NCBI RefSeq assembly: GCF_002099425.1
Contig: NW_018343964.1
Coordinates: 8,968,001 to 9,032,000 of the forward strand
Length of the DNA: 64,000 nt
Source: Phascolarctos cinereus
Lineage: Eukaryota; Chordata; Mammalia; Diprotodontia; Phascolarctidae
Reading direction: 5' to 3'
Part shown: piece after piece, positions 1 through 11,311 of the stretch
Position numbering within the stretch: the stretch's first letter is position 1
Layout of the letters: the number at the start of each line of letters is the position of its first letter
Notes under the pieces: model-generated
What the model saw: the letters and a program-made list of their open reading frames with translations, nothing else
Told to the model about the DNA's origin: nothing
Databases searched by the model: none
Position numbers and translations under genes: made by a program

Positions 1-164
1 AAAAATAAATTCCCTTAAAGGTGTTAAGTGGCATTTTTATATTTTAAATAACAAATATTAACATTTTGTTTAAAGAATTTCATTACACTCCTTGAGTCAC
101 ACTTTGAGGTAATACAAAGGGAAAAAAGGAAATGAAACAAAAGTAAGTAGTTAGTAATTAAGTA

Positions 165-285
165 AGAATTAAATAAAGTGTTGGATTCAGAGTCTGGACA
201 TCCTGAGTTCAAATTTCACCTCTGAAATTCACTAGCTGTGTAACCCTGCATAAGTCATTTAATTTTTATGTTCCTCAGGCACAGC
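165..285 (+). mobile_element. MIR-like SINE, 5' part
   Basis: The stretch reads 'gagttcaaatttcacctctg' and then 'ctagctgtgtaaccctgca', the CORE-SINE body after a tRNA-like head. The 3' tail is missing after 'ttcctcaggca'. Confidence 0.75.
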
Positions 286-960
286 ATAGGACTTATCCAC
301 TGCTATAGTCAGGTATCAATCTCTTTTGGTGGAGTGAATTCCCATACCAGGACTTACTGGCAAAATCACAGGTTCTTCTTTCAGTCACATAAATCATTAT
401 TTAAGTTTTAATAAAAAATATTAAATATCTTTCCAGTCCTCACTATCACCACTGTAGACTTGTAGAGCTCAAAGAGATTTTAGAGAGGATTCCATTCAAT
501 TTGCTAATTTTTAAAAGCTCTTTTTATTTATCTTTGAAATGGTACCTATGCTGGTCAATTCTGCATAATATTCATAATTCATATTTTATAATTTCCTGAG
601 GTGAAGTTGTATTAGGATTCTACACTCTGATGTCTACTGTAATCAAATTCTAGTTACTGGGAATCTTCTCTCCCTCCTACCTACTTGGTAGGTTACTATG
701 GGGACATGAGGGTAAATGAGCTAACACTTGGTATTCTTTAATCTCCTTGGGATATAAACATTATGTAAATCCATGGTAATATTATGTGCTATTAATTTTT
801 TCCACTAGGCAGTAAAGCTTCTATTTTAGGATCAGTTTGGAATCTATTCCAAACTAATAAGTTTGTTATCCTATACTTATGTTAAATGGACTGGGAATAA
901 ATGCTGTTGGGAAGGCAGCAAGGTAGAAAAAACAGGGGTTCATTAGAAGGCAAAAAATAT
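286..960. other. AT-rich sequence without recognised feature
   Basis: No repeat family, RNA gene or convincing coding frame is visible here. The six frames are broken by many stops. Confidence 0.5.
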
Positions 961-1205
961 ATATATGAATCACAGAATCTTGGAGTTCAAAGGGACCTAA
1001 GACATCATTTATTCCAACTCTTTCCTGAATAAGAAATCTCTTCTCCAACATACTCAACAAGGGACTCTTCAGCCCTTGCTTGACAGTCCATTCCATTTTT
1101 CGGGATAACTTGAACTGTTGGGAATTTTTTTTTCCTTATGACAACACTAAATTTGCCACTTTGTACTTTCTACTCATTATTCCTTGCTCTACCTTCTTAG
1201 ACCAA
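961..1205 (-). mobile_element. CR1/L3-like LINE 3' region, part 1
   Basis: On the + strand the segment opens with 'gaatcacagaatcttggag' and passes through 'cagtccattcc' and 'ttttccttatgacaacacta'. This is the reverse complement of the 3' part of CR1/L3-type LINEs as I know it from amniotes. It is broken by two SINEs and continues at about 1732. Confidence 0.6.
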
Positions 1206-1209
1206 GCAG

Positions 1210-1475
1210 AACAAGGGGAAAGGGGAAGGAAATGAGCATTTAAATAGCACCTAGTGCATGTCAGGCAATGTGCTAAGCACTTTTTATAAACATTATCTAA
1301 TTTGATCTTCACAACAATACTCTCAATCATTTTACAGTTAAGGAAAGTAAGGCAAACAGAGGTTAAGTGACTTGCTCAGGGTCACACTGCTAGTAAGTGT
1401 CTAGGGTCACATTTGAACTTGGGTCTTCCTGACTCCAGTCACAATGCTCTATCTACTGTACCAGCCGCTGTCTAT
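1210..1475 (-). mobile_element. MIR-like SINE inside CR1/L3
   Basis: Antisense CORE-SINE: 'tgtgctaagcac', 'tttgatcttcacaacaata', then 'ttaagtgacttgctcagggt' and 'cttcctgactccag'. It lies between the two halves of the CR1/L3-like copy, so it inserted later. Confidence 0.8.
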
Positions 1476-1481
1476 TCCACT

Positions 1482-1731
1482 GTTGTTGTTGTTGTTCTTT
1501 AGTTGTTTTCAGTCACGTCTGACTCTTCATGACCCCATTTTGGTTTTCTTGGCAAAGATACTGGAGTATTTTTCCATTTTCTTCTCCAGCTTATTTTTCA
1601 GATAAGGAACTGAGGTAAACAGGATTAAGTGACTTGCCCAGGGTCACACAGCTACAAAGTGTCTGAGGGCACATTTGAACTCAGATCCTTCTGACTCCAG
1701 GACCAGCAGTCTATCCGCTGTGTCACCTAGT
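1482..1731 (-). mobile_element. Mar-type SINE with RTE tail
   Basis: Antisense full-length copy. It starts with the GTT-rich RTE/BovB-like tail ('cagtcacgtctgactcttca'), then 'ttcttggcaaagatactgga', the CORE ('gacttgcccagggtcacaca') and the head ('gctgtgtcacctag'). It is the second element inside the CR1/L3-like LINE. Confidence 0.85.
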
Positions 1732-2050
1732 CTGTTCCATACCTCTATCCAACACCTCTTCCACAGGATAGTCCTCCCTTGTAAATATCCTCAGTTCCTT
1801 TACTCGATCCTCTTCTGTCAGAGTTTCAGCAAACTATGGCCAGAGCTGTCCACAAATACATTAGGATGCAGGTTTTACAAAACCAGGAAGCAAGCTCAAT
1901 TTGGCCATGGGTTTTGTCCTTATCCTACAACATTTACACAAAAGCCTTTCACCATCATTGCTGTCTTCTGGACAGTCTCCAGCTATTCTGTTCACTTCTA
2001 TCCTCATTTTATTCCTTCTTGATACTTATTAGCCAGGTGATCCTGGAGAT
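1732..2050 (-). mobile_element. CR1/L3-like LINE 3' region, part 2
   Basis: Continues the copy begun at 961: 'aatatcctcagttcctttac', 'cgatcctcttctgtcag', then 'cctttcaccatcattgctg' and 'ttctggacagtctccag', the usual order in antisense CR1/L3 3' ends. The 115-codon frame over 1675-2022 runs across SINE and LINE sequence and is not a gene. Confidence 0.6.
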
Positions 2051-2105
2051 ACCATTTAAGATCACCGGATTTCATTTGCTTCATCCACAAAATTAATTCA
2101 CTCAA

Positions 2106-2165
2106 CAAATATTTGTTAATTTTGTTAATTTGTTAGCAAATTTGTTAATTTTGTTAATTTGCTAA
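2106..2165 (+). repeat. Tandem duplication of an AT-rich ~29-bp unit
   Basis: Two adjacent near-identical units built of 'tttgttaattttgttaattt'. This looks like replication slippage next to the end of an L2 copy. Confidence 0.7.
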
Positions 2166-2480
2166 TAAGTACCTATTACATGCCAAGTATTGGTGGGAAC
2201 TATGAAGACAGGTAACATAGTCCTCATACAGTCAAGCACCTTCAATCATGTAGGAATGTGGGTTCAAGACTCATCTGAACTGAGTCTTGAAGAATGGCTG
2301 GAAGCTGGAGGACAGTACAATCAAGGCACTGAGACTAGAATAAGCAAATTCAGAACCTAAGGCATAGAATGACAACAATTAAACCATATTAATCAGGTAT
2401 TGCATATACACTATATGAGAGTGACTCCTGTGAGATCAGTCTAGAAAGGTAAGTTGCAAGACAGACTGTGGAAAATAGCT
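2166..2480 (-). mobile_element. L2 LINE, 3' part
   Basis: The + strand reads 'aagtacctattacatgccaa', the reverse complement of the L2 3' end (poly-A region and 'cctggcacatagtaggtgct'), followed by the 'ctgagtcttgaagaatggc' section that lies further upstream in L2. Confidence 0.65.
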
Positions 2481-2518
2481 AAGATGGTTGCTTCTTATTC
2501 AGTAGACAACAGGAACTA

Positions 2519-2660
2519 TTGAAAATTTATGAACTGCACTGGTTTTCTTTGTGCAAAAACTTTTAATTTTATGCAGTCAAAATGAACCATTTCACTTCCT
2601 GTGAATTTCTCTATTTGGTCATGAATCCTTCCCCTATCCACATTTCTGACAAGTAATTCT
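2519..2660 (-). mobile_element. L1, inverted 5' segment
   Basis: Read on the minus strand this piece is L1 ORF2-end sequence ('ggaaggattcatgaccaaat', 'gcataaaattaaaagttttt'). The next L1 block is on the + strand and takes up almost exactly where this piece ends. Together they have the shape left by twin priming. Confidence 0.75.
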
Positions 2661-3690
2661 GACATACCTAAAATAAGAAGAAAAGCAGGAAACTTTAGGA
2701 AAATCTTTACGCTAAGTTTCTCTGATAAAGGTTTCATTTCTCAAATACATAGGGAATTGAGCCAAATTTATAAGAATAAGCCATTCCCCAATTAATAAAC
2801 TGTCAGGGGATATGGACAGGCTGTTTTCAGAGGAAGAAATCAAAGTTATCAATAGTCTTTGAAAAAATGCTCTAAATCACTAATTAGAGAAATACAAACT
2901 AAAATAAGTCTGAGGTAGCACCTCACAACAGTCAGATTAGCCATCAGAAAAAGAAAATGATAAATTCTGGAGATATAGGAAAATAGGTACACTAATGCAC
3001 TACTGGTAGAGCTATGAACTAGCCCAACCACATTAAAAAGCAATTTATAACTATGTCCCCAAAGCTATTAAACTGTGCATACCCTTTGACCCAGCAATGC
3101 TTTATCCCAAATCTATCAAAGAAAAAGAGAAAGGATTCATATGGACACAATTGGAAACTGAAGGAATTTCCACCCATGAATTTAGGAAGAGCTAAACAAG
3201 TCATGGGTATATGAATGTGGTGGAATACTATTGTGCTATAAGAAATGATAAAGGGGATGCTTTCAGAAAAACCTTGGAAGACTTACATGAACTGACTGAT
3301 GCAAAGTGAAGTGAGCAGAGCCAGTAGAACAATTTACACAGTAATAGCAATATTGTAAACATAGCCAACTGTGAAAAACTTTGTAACTTTGATTGTTACC
3401 CAATCCAACACAATTCCAAAACACTCATGATGAAACATTCTATCTATCTCCAGATAGAGAACTGATGGACTCAGAGTAGATGGACTGAAACAGTTTCCCC
3501 TTTTTCTTTTTTTTCCTTTCCTTTTTTGAGGAGCAGAAGGAACAAAATAGCTAATGCAGAAATTTATTTTGTATGACTTCATATTTGTAATGAGTTTTCT
3601 ATTTCTTGCCTTCTCAGTGGGGAAGGGAAAGGAAAGAAGAGGGAGAGAATCTGGAACTAAAATTAAAATAAAAATGAAAAATAAAAAAAA
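2661..3690 (+). mobile_element. L1 3' end, sense segment
   Basis: Sense L1 from 'tctctgataaaggtttcatt' through 'ccctttgacccagcaatgct' and 'ggtggaatactattgtgcta' to the 3' UTR and an A-rich tail near 3660-3695. It covers the end of ORF2 and the 3' UTR, with no open frame left. Confidence 0.85.
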
Positions 3691-3924
3691 GAAAATGTTT
3701 TAACAATGGAGTGACATGCATAAAGATCAATCTGTCATAATCAATCAATAATCAATCAATCTGCACATAAGAAAAACTGGAGGGTCAAAAGATGGAAGGC
3801 AGGAAGACATTAAGGATCATTTGCAATACCTTGGGCCAGACACAACAAGATAATGTAGGAGAGGTAGCCTTGACAATGGCAAAAAGAGGAAGATGTGAGA
3901 ATCATATCACTATCATCATTGCCA

Positions 3925-4218
3925 TCAAAATCCTCATTAGCATTTATACAGCACTCATTCTAGGCCAAGCACTATGCTCAGTACTTTATTATTATCTCCT
4001 TTGATTATCTGATTATTATCTCTTTTGATCCTCACAACAACCCTGACAGGGATTATTATTAGGTATTATTATCCCCATTTCTCACAGATGAGGAAACTGA
4101 GACAAATAGGGGTTGAGTGACTTGCCCAGGTTCACACAGCTAGAAGTGTCTGAGGCCAGATTTAAACTCAGGTTTTCCTGACTGTAGAGAGAGAGCTCTA
4201 TTCACTGTGCCACCCACC
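3925..4218 (-). mobile_element. MIR-like SINE
   Basis: Long antisense CORE-SINE: 'ttttgatcctcacaacaacc', 'gatgaggaaactgagacaaa', 'gacttgcccaggttcacaca', and a head ending 'cactgtgccaccca'. Nearly full length, with a small internal duplication of the 'gattatctgattattatctc' kind. Confidence 0.85.
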
Positions 4219-4227
4219 CAAACAGAA

Positions 4228-4400
4228 TCATGAGATGTTACAGCTATAAAAGACCTTCAGGATCATCTTGTCCAATCTCCTCACCTTGAGAATAAGGGCC
4301 CTGAAGCCCAGAGATCTAATCTAACTTAACTTAGGTCATAGAGTTTATAAGTGAAAGAGCTACAATTCAAACTCAGATTTTCTACCTCCCAGTCTGTTTT
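4228..4400 (-). mobile_element. SINE-B
   Basis: Antisense CORE-SINE whose 3' end on the + strand reads 'gaatcatgagatgttacagc' and 'gatcatcttgtccaatctcc'. It then passes into a diverged CORE. Confidence 0.7.
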
Positions 4401-4414
4401 TATGCAAAGATACT

Positions 4415-4845
4415 CAATACTTTATTAAGCACCTACTATGTGACAGGCATTGTGCTAAGCACTGGGGACACACACACAAAAAGGCAAAAGGTCTATTCCC
4501 TCAAGGAACTCACAATCCAATGGGACAGACCACAAACAAATAAATATGTGAAACAAGCTAGACACAGGATAAATAGGAAATAATCAAGAGAGGGAAGAAG
4601 GCACTGGAATAAAGAGGGTTGGAAAGGGCTTCCTGTAGATAGAATTGTAGAGGACTCGGTGTTAGATACATGGGACAAAGGAAAGGGAGGAATCAAAGGT
4701 AATACTGAGGTTGCAAGCACTGTGGTATCGATGACAGAAGCAGGGCTCCTAACATAGTGGTGGAGGTGGGGGGACTTGATTACACTGGTTCTACACACAT
4801 TGAACTGGAGGTGCCACTGGAATAGTAGGTAAGACACAGGTTTAC
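4415..4845 (-). mobile_element. L2 LINE, 3' part
   Basis: Antisense L2. The + strand starts 'ttaagcacctactatgtgac', followed by 'aaggaactcacaatccaatg' and 'ggaaagggcttcctgtagat'. A more 5' L2 section follows near 4650 after an internal gap. Confidence 0.75.
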
Positions 4846-4849
4846 AGAT

Positions 4850-5035
4850 TACGAAGCTAGAGGTAGAAGAGCCCTCAGAGGCCATCTAGCCCAATGCCCT
4901 CATTTTAGTATGAAGAATCTGAAGCCCAAGGAGATTAAGTGATTTGCCCAAGGTCATATGGGTACTAACATCAGAACTGAGATGTGATCCCAGGTCCCCT
5001 GATGCTACAACAAGTATTCTTTGCACAATGGAAAA
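4850..5035 (-). mobile_element. SINE-B
   Basis: Antisense CORE-SINE with 'cagaggccatctagcccaat', 'gattaagtgatttgcccaag' and 'tgatcccaggtcccctgatg'. Confidence 0.75.
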
Positions 5036-5039
5036 ACTG

Positions 5040-5705
5040 CGTCCTAGGCCTTAGCTATCTAAAGGCAAAGAACTGGATCAGACAACCTCCTGTGGTATCT
5101 TCTCATGCCAAGAGCTACAAAATTCTAGGATACATACAATAAAATGTATAAACAACACAAAAACCACAAATTACCTCATTCCTGTCAATTCCTTAATAAA
5201 ATATTTTGATTTCTTTTCGAAGTTTATTTAATAAAACTCTCACTGACTACCAATTCTAGATTAAGAGGGGCTTCCTGAGCCAGATTTTCCCAAGATGAAA
5301 AACTATCTCCCTGGAGTTGGGCATTCACTCTTTCAGGTTATCAGTGTATAATTTAATTTCCCGAAGTGGCAGCCTATAAATAGTACTACAGAGGCCTGGA
5401 AGAATTTGAGCAGCTCCCACAAGCACCTATTCTATAACTAGAGAATTGCTGATGCTGTGAAACAATCTAGCTTGTTATCTGTTTACAGACCATCCCTTGG
5501 GAGGCTCAGGGCAAATAACACTTTATGAGACCCATCCCTCTAGGTTTTTTACACAGGAATAATCTAGGTAGCCCTAGTACCTCAGACTCATTCACATGCT
5601 TATTCTATGTATAAGAACTCTTTTTTTAAGCCTCACACACTCACACTGCCCCCTTCTCTCCCTACTCCAGCCATCTGATTCCTAGGGCAGAAAAAGGTTC
5701 TCTCC
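5040..5705. other. Sequence without recognised feature
   Basis: No repeat or gene is recognised. Frames are short and closed. Confidence 0.4.
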
Positions 5706-5709
5706 TTGC

Positions 5710-6440
5710 CTGTTGAAAAAATCCAAAGTTATTGATACGGCATTCAAGGACCTCTGTTATCTTACTCTAAATGGTCTTTCAAGCCTTATTCTCACACATG
5801 ACCCTTTCATATATTCTACAATGAACAGCAGACTCATTGTCCCCTGAACTGGTCTCACCCTTTCTCATCTAGGCTCACACTATACTATGCCTTACACCTG
5901 AAATGTGCTATGTCCTCCCTCTTCACTTTTTCAAATGCTAGTGGAGGGAGCACTATACCTGGAATCACAAAACAAGGGTTCAAGGCCTAGCCCTTATCAC
6001 TGATGAGCTCTGTGACCACAGGTGAGTCCCTAAACTTCAGTTTCCTCATCCATAGAATATAGATAACAATTCCTGCGCTATTTAACTCACAGAGCTGATG
6101 GGAAGGAAGCACTCGGTAAACCTTAAAGGGCCATAAAATTGTAAGTTAGTACTATTTCTCCTCCTTTGAGGTTCAGCTCAAGTAGTTTCAAGAATTTTCA
6201 CCAGACCCCATCCTTACTCCTCCCATGTCATTTCTCCCTCCTCTGACTCTCTGAAGTATTTAATCTGCACCCCTCCCATGCTCTTACCATTTCCTAATTT
6301 CTGTCATATTTATTTGCTATCCATACTCTTCTTCAATAGAGGAGAATCTCTGTAATGTCAGAGCACAAGTCCTATGCCTGGCACTTAGCTCAGTGCCTGG
6401 AATATAGTGGGTGTTTAATAAATACTTGTTGACTTGAAAG
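5710..6440 (+). mobile_element. L2 LINE, broken by a SINE
   Basis: Sense L2 3' part: 'ggcattcaaggacctctgtt' at about 5741, 'gaggttcagctcaagtag' near 6168, and the classic end 'cagtgcctggaatatagtgg' followed by 'tttaataaatacttgttgac'. A MIR-like SINE interrupts it at about 5935-6160. Confidence 0.8.
5935..6160 (+). mobile_element. MIR-like SINE inside L2
   Basis: Sense CORE-SINE: 'caaggcctagcccttatcac', 'cagtttcctcatccatagaa', then a tail with 'tttaactcacagagctgatg'. L2 sequence continues on both sides, so the SINE is the younger insert. Confidence 0.75.
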
Positions 6441-6444
6441 CAAG

Positions 6445-7345
6445 CCATCAATAAATGTTGGTTGAATTGAATTAGTTGAATTGCAAGCCAAAAAATTGTA
6501 AGATTTAATGTCAATTTTACAAAATAAGTTTTATGTGTTTTTTAGCTAAATTTCTATTGTTCTAAGCATCAGTAACACCACCATAAGAGGAAAAGAAACA
6601 TAGTTTCTTCTGCATTAGGTGTCTCACCTTCAAAATTCCCTTACTGTCCATCTGGAAAATTCCTTAAACTGATTTTGTCATTCACTGAACAATCTTGCTA
6701 CTGAAATTCTTTGAAATCCATTTGATGTACTGCTACTCAACAACACAAAAGGTGAGCATTCAATATGAACAAAATGAATTAGCACCAGTCAATAGAATGA
6801 TAGGTTTGAGATACTAGGAGTTTCAGTGCCCCTATTTACCTGTCAAAGACCTTAGAGGGAAAAAAAAAGAATAATTTATTTATACCTGAAGAGAAAGTAA
6901 TTTTATTTCATATTTTTCTTCTCTCTATAGAAGAAGGGTAATTGTTATAACTGCTCCTTATTCACCTTCGAAGAATGATGCAAAGCTTAATAACATATCT
7001 GCCAAGGACTTAGCATTCCTTAGAAAATTACATGTTTATCAGAGCTGCTCCAACACCTGTAAGAGGCTTAAACATGGCCTAAACCCTTAGTATACCTGAC
7101 TTCTGGGCTTTGCCAGGTGTTGAAGCAGATGGAAGGAGGGGGCATCCCAAATTGGGGTGGCAGCTTCAGAGTTGTTGACAAAACAAAACATCCCTTTTCA
7201 ACATTGTGAAACTCAAAAACAAGCACTGAATGTCTCATTTGAGGCACGCCCTTATAAATGTTCACTCGCTAAACATGCTGCTTGCAGAAGCAGGCCTGCC
7301 TCTCTTAGGTAAAAGAATGGTAGTGCCCTGTATAAAGCTCTCATC
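6445..7345. other. Sequence without recognised feature
   Basis: AT-rich to mixed sequence with no recognised repeat. The short frames, such as the minus-strand one at 7068-7265, show no known domain. Confidence 0.4.
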
Positions 7346-7349
7346 TGTA

Positions 7350-7512
7350 TAGGGAGTTTCACAGTTTTACAAAGAGCTTTATCTATTCTTACCCACATTT
7401 TAAGTATGAGGAAATGAAGGCTTAGAGGGTAAATGACTCATCCCAAGTCAAATAGTAAACACAGGTCCTTTGACTTCAGATCCAATGGTCTTTCTACTTA
7501 CTACCCCATCCT
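7350..7512 (-). mobile_element. Diverged MIR-like SINE
   Basis: Antisense remnant: 'cagttttacaaagagcttta', 'gaggaaatgaaggcttagag', 'caggtcctttgacttcagat'. Confidence 0.6.
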
Positions 7513-8425
7513 AGCTCCTTATATAAATACAAGCCTATATATAGTGTTTTATATTTTCTAAGGGCTTCCTATCCATTGACTCATTTGTTCTCACAACACT
7601 TACCATGACCTATGGGTTAGCAGTACTGTTCCTTGTTTTTACAAGTAATAGAACTAAGTGATCATGTAATTGGATCAAAGTGTCATATGACTGACAGTTT
7701 TATATCTGAGCTTAAAATAGAGTTCCAAGTTTATGATGCTCCAGATTTCAGCTCAGTCCTTTGGCCATCTTACCTCCCAAATATATTGTCATTGATGTAT
7801 TTTCTTATTCTGTTTTCCAGGAAATAACACCAACTCTTATATTTCTTAAGAGTAAGAAGAACATCTATACACCGTTGCTGTTTCCCGGGGTAGTATTCAA
7901 TTCAACAAGTATTTCCTTCAGTGGTTCAGTTTCCTTAATCAATAAAGGTTGAAATTTACAGCATGAGGAAGATTCTAACACAAATCCTCGGGTTTAATCT
8001 TGTTAATTTTATTTAAAAGGCCTTTTCAAATATCAGGCTCAGGGCTTTCTGCAACCTAGCCCCATCTTGCAACTCTGTGTTCTTTCTAATTAGTTGTTCT
8101 TACTCTGAGTTTCATTGATTCCTGAATATAGGCTTTTCCTCCTGTTACACTATCAATCATTCTTCCCCATCTCTCACTCTGACTGACATATCACTTTCAA
8201 AGAGCCAGACATGCCCTCTTTCTCCTTGCCTTCCACTAAGGCTTGAGGATGATTCAGGCAAAATGTAATAATGAGAGCGGCAAGAGGACCCCGTCTGGAG
8301 AGGCTGGGTAGGTGACAACAGTATCAACCGAGACACATTTAATAAACAGTACAAAAATATACATCCCTACCAAAAAGAACCCTGGGACAGTATTTTGTCT
8401 TTTAACAATTCGAAGGATTTATTAA
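7513..8425. other. Sequence without recognised feature
   Basis: No repeat family or gene is recognised. The frames at 7633-7827 and 7761-7952 overlap each other and match no family that I know. Confidence 0.4.
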
Positions 8426-8429
8426 TACT

Positions 8430-8562
8430 AGTAGTAGCAGTGGTAATAATGATAGCTTAAATTTATATAAGACTTTAAGGTATGTGAAGTATTTTGCATG
8501 TTATCCCATTTGATCCTCACTACAATCCTGTGAAGTAGGTACCATTATTATCCTCATTTTAG
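8430..8562 (-). mobile_element. MIR-like SINE, first half
   Basis: Antisense MIR-like: 'ttatcccatttgatcctcac', then 'attattatcctcatttta'. It stops inside the element and resumes at about 8982, so the DNA between is a later insert. Confidence 0.75.
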
Positions 8563-8697
8563 AGAGAGAGAATAAGAGAGAAGCAGACAGAGACAGGAAA
8601 ACACAGAGAAAGAAAAAAGGGAGAGGAGAGAGAGAGAAAGGAAGAGACAGAAGGAGGGGGGAGAGGGGGAGGGAGAGTGAGAGATATGGAAGTTGGA
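8562..8697 (+). repeat. GA-rich simple repeat
   Basis: Imperfect (GA)n and GGA-rich run, followed by (TGGA)n at about 8695-8706. It sits at the 3' end of an antisense L2 and probably grew from the L2 tail repeat. Confidence 0.85.
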
Positions 8698-8699
8698 TG

Positions 8700-8968
8700 G
8701 ATGGATAAATATAACAATTATTAAGCTCTTACTATGTGCCATGCACTGTGCTAATGGCTAGGGTACAAATACAAGCAAACACAACAGTCTCTGACCTTAA
8801 AGAGCTTAAATTATCATGGAAAAGGAGGGAGTAGTTCATATCAGGTGACATGATCAGGGAGTAACAGGAAATGAAGGCAAAGGTTCACCTATCAGAACCT
8901 GGAGATCCAGGCTCAGAATCCTAAGTTTGGGTGGGAGGGAGATGAAGACGATGGTTGGAGACCAGATG
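8700..8968 (-). mobile_element. L2 LINE inserted in a MIR-like SINE
   Basis: Antisense L2: 'aagctcttactatgtgccat', 'gaccttaaagagcttaaatt', then a more 5' L2 section. It separates the two halves of a MIR-like SINE. Both break points carry 'cattttag' or 'cattttac', a possible target duplication. Confidence 0.65.
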
Positions 8969-8971
8969 GCA

Positions 8972-9105
8972 TGGTTGGTAAATGGCCATTTTACAGATGA
9001 AGAAACTGAGATTGAGAGAGGTTATGCGACTTGCCAAGAGTCATATAGCTAGTGTCAGGCATAATTTGAACTCAATTCTCCCTGACTCCGGATCTATCTA
9101 AGATC
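8972..9105 (-). mobile_element. MIR-like SINE, second half
   Basis: Resumes the SINE broken at 8562: 'cattttacagatgaagaaac', 'gcgacttgccaagagtcata', 'tccctgactccggatctatc'. Confidence 0.75.
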
Positions 9106-9109
9106 CCCA

Positions 9110-11310
9110 AACTATAGATTGATTTTTTTTAACTTTTTATGCTTGCATTTATTTGAATTTCTAAAGGAAAAGAATGAAATCATAAAACACCATTCTTAAT
9201 TTCAGAGAGACATCAGATTTCCAAACTCCCTTAGTCATCTAGGCCCCTTATTTGTTTTTATCAGATGTACTACTTGGAACATGCAAGCATTGCATGAGTG
9301 ACATTTTCAATTTTTAGCAACGTTCCTTCATACACATATAAAACACACACACACACACACGTATATGTTGTCTTCATACAGTCAATTTTTTACAGCAAAC
9401 ATTTTCGAAATGGGCAGATGTTACTCATGGTTATTTTCCATGAGGGTTGGAAATGTGAACAAGGACAAGAGAGGCAAGGAGAGCCTCTACCCTGTCTGAA
9501 TTTTCTCTCCCCAGTGCTGACAAGGGTTTCCTCAATTTAGCATAACTTTACTATGGCAACAATTGCACCTCTTCAGATCCCCTTCTGGGAGAAGCCTGAC
9601 ATCTGCTGTCCTATCCCAGCACTTTGATCTCCTCTGAGTTTGGACTTAAAAGCCATAGTTTTTTATGCCTGTGAGAACAGACATATTGCGGGTCCTAGAT
9701 GATTAGAAGGGCATTTCCATTTATAATGAATCTGGTGCCAGCCTCTAACTCTGTCAGCTCATTTGTGACCCACTCAGTGGTTAGGGGGTTAATGCATGGA
9801 ATGGATCACTGGGCTGAAAATAAAAATTACTATTAAAAATGCCTCACCATGAGAATTAAGCGCAACATAATATTGTAACCACTGAGAATTCTCAACAGTA
9901 AAATAAAGCCTTATACTCCCAGCATTTTCATTAGTTTTTTCCAGTAGTGCTAGACGCAGTGTGAATTACAATGAGATGGGAAGCAATGGCTTCTCTTTTT
10001 AAAAAACACGTACTGTTACGGAGGGAAGTCATTCCTTCAATTCACACTGTGACGGTTATTGGCTTGTACGGACTGGTATGCATTTTAGCACATAAAAAAT
10101 ACATCTTACATATTACTGAATGTTGCATTTAGCTAGCAAAACAATAAATGCTAACCAGATGACATGCTGAACTGGGCTGCATCATAAATATGTTAGTTTA
10201 AGAATACAGAAATGTATAAATCAGTTAAAGCTGGCATATGAAATATTCTAAAGTATGGAACTGGGGGCTGGAGTCAGAAGTAGCGCATTTATTAAAACAG
10301 ATTCCTAAAGTGGCAAATCAAAGCTTACCAAAACCCAAACAAAGGAATGAAAATCGGGTATTGCCTATGTGGTTATATTCTGGAAAGGGTCAGGTTGCAG
10401 GTACACACAATACTACAATGTAAAATGGAATACAAACCCGGACCTTGAGACAGAGGTCACAGAACAGAACCAGAGCTTCTCATTGCATGCATTTCCTTTT
10501 CTGCTCACAGGATTCCAAGCCTACAGTTTTAATTTGTATTTACTTTGAGACCACTAACAAATAAAAGACGGCAAAACTGATCATTAATAGCTGACGCACA
10601 GTGGAGTATGAAGCTAAGGGGCAAGGATCCAGCAAAGCCGGTAGTAGTAAATACTACTTTCCTGGTTGCATGAGAAGAGCAACCTATGTTATAATAACCA
10701 GGAAGGTGGGGCAGCTGAGCTGTGAAAACAGGAAGGTAGCAAGGTCTACCGCTAATCCTAACAAAGGCAGCATCCTTTCTCTGCGAAGGCTACCTCTAGA
10801 CAGCTTACAGAAGTGAACCTTGTCCATGCCTATGAGCAGGTTTTCCTTAAATTGGCCTTGAATGGAGCCATGGATCAGGGCATGTTGATAAGAGATAAAG
10901 CAAGAGAGGAAGATGGGACTTTGTTGTGACAAAGCAGCAGAGCCAGGGTTAGAATGTCTGGTTACTGGAGTTTTCTATAATTGTTTTTATGTTACTGCTT
11001 GTCATGGTTGTGTCCTGAAAGAAAGTCTCATATACTGGGACCTACTGTAAACACCTTAAGGTCTTGGACCTCTGGCTAGGAAGGGAGGATCCCAAGACAA
11101 AATATCTCTGAAGGGTGCATCCTAGACAAATAAATTCTCCTGAGCCCTTCTTTCTTCTCTCCATTCTGTTCATGGCAAATGTTGTAGAACCCTACAACAG
11201 AAGCCTCATTTTACATTCTTCACTAAGTGTCCTGGACTTCATTCTTTCAAGGCTACCAGAGTAAAGTAGTTATTCCCGTCTGGTACTAAAATACTAATAA
11301 TGTATTTTAA
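9110..11310. other. Repeat-poor block
   Basis: About 2.2 kb in which I see only a short (CA)n at 9345-9362 and no transposon of known family. The part from about 9545 to 10235 looks least repeat-like and is discussed as a candidate conserved noncoding element. Short frames at 10238-10423, 10601-10816 and 10684-10932 show no known domain. Confidence 0.5.
9345..9362 (+). repeat. (CA)n microsatellite
   Basis: Short CA dinucleotide run flanked by unique sequence. Confidence 0.9.
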
Positions 11311-11311
11311 C

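Noticed and set aside
1675-2022. A 115-codon + strand frame.
   Set aside because: It starts inside an antisense SINE and runs through the CR1/L3-like LINE.
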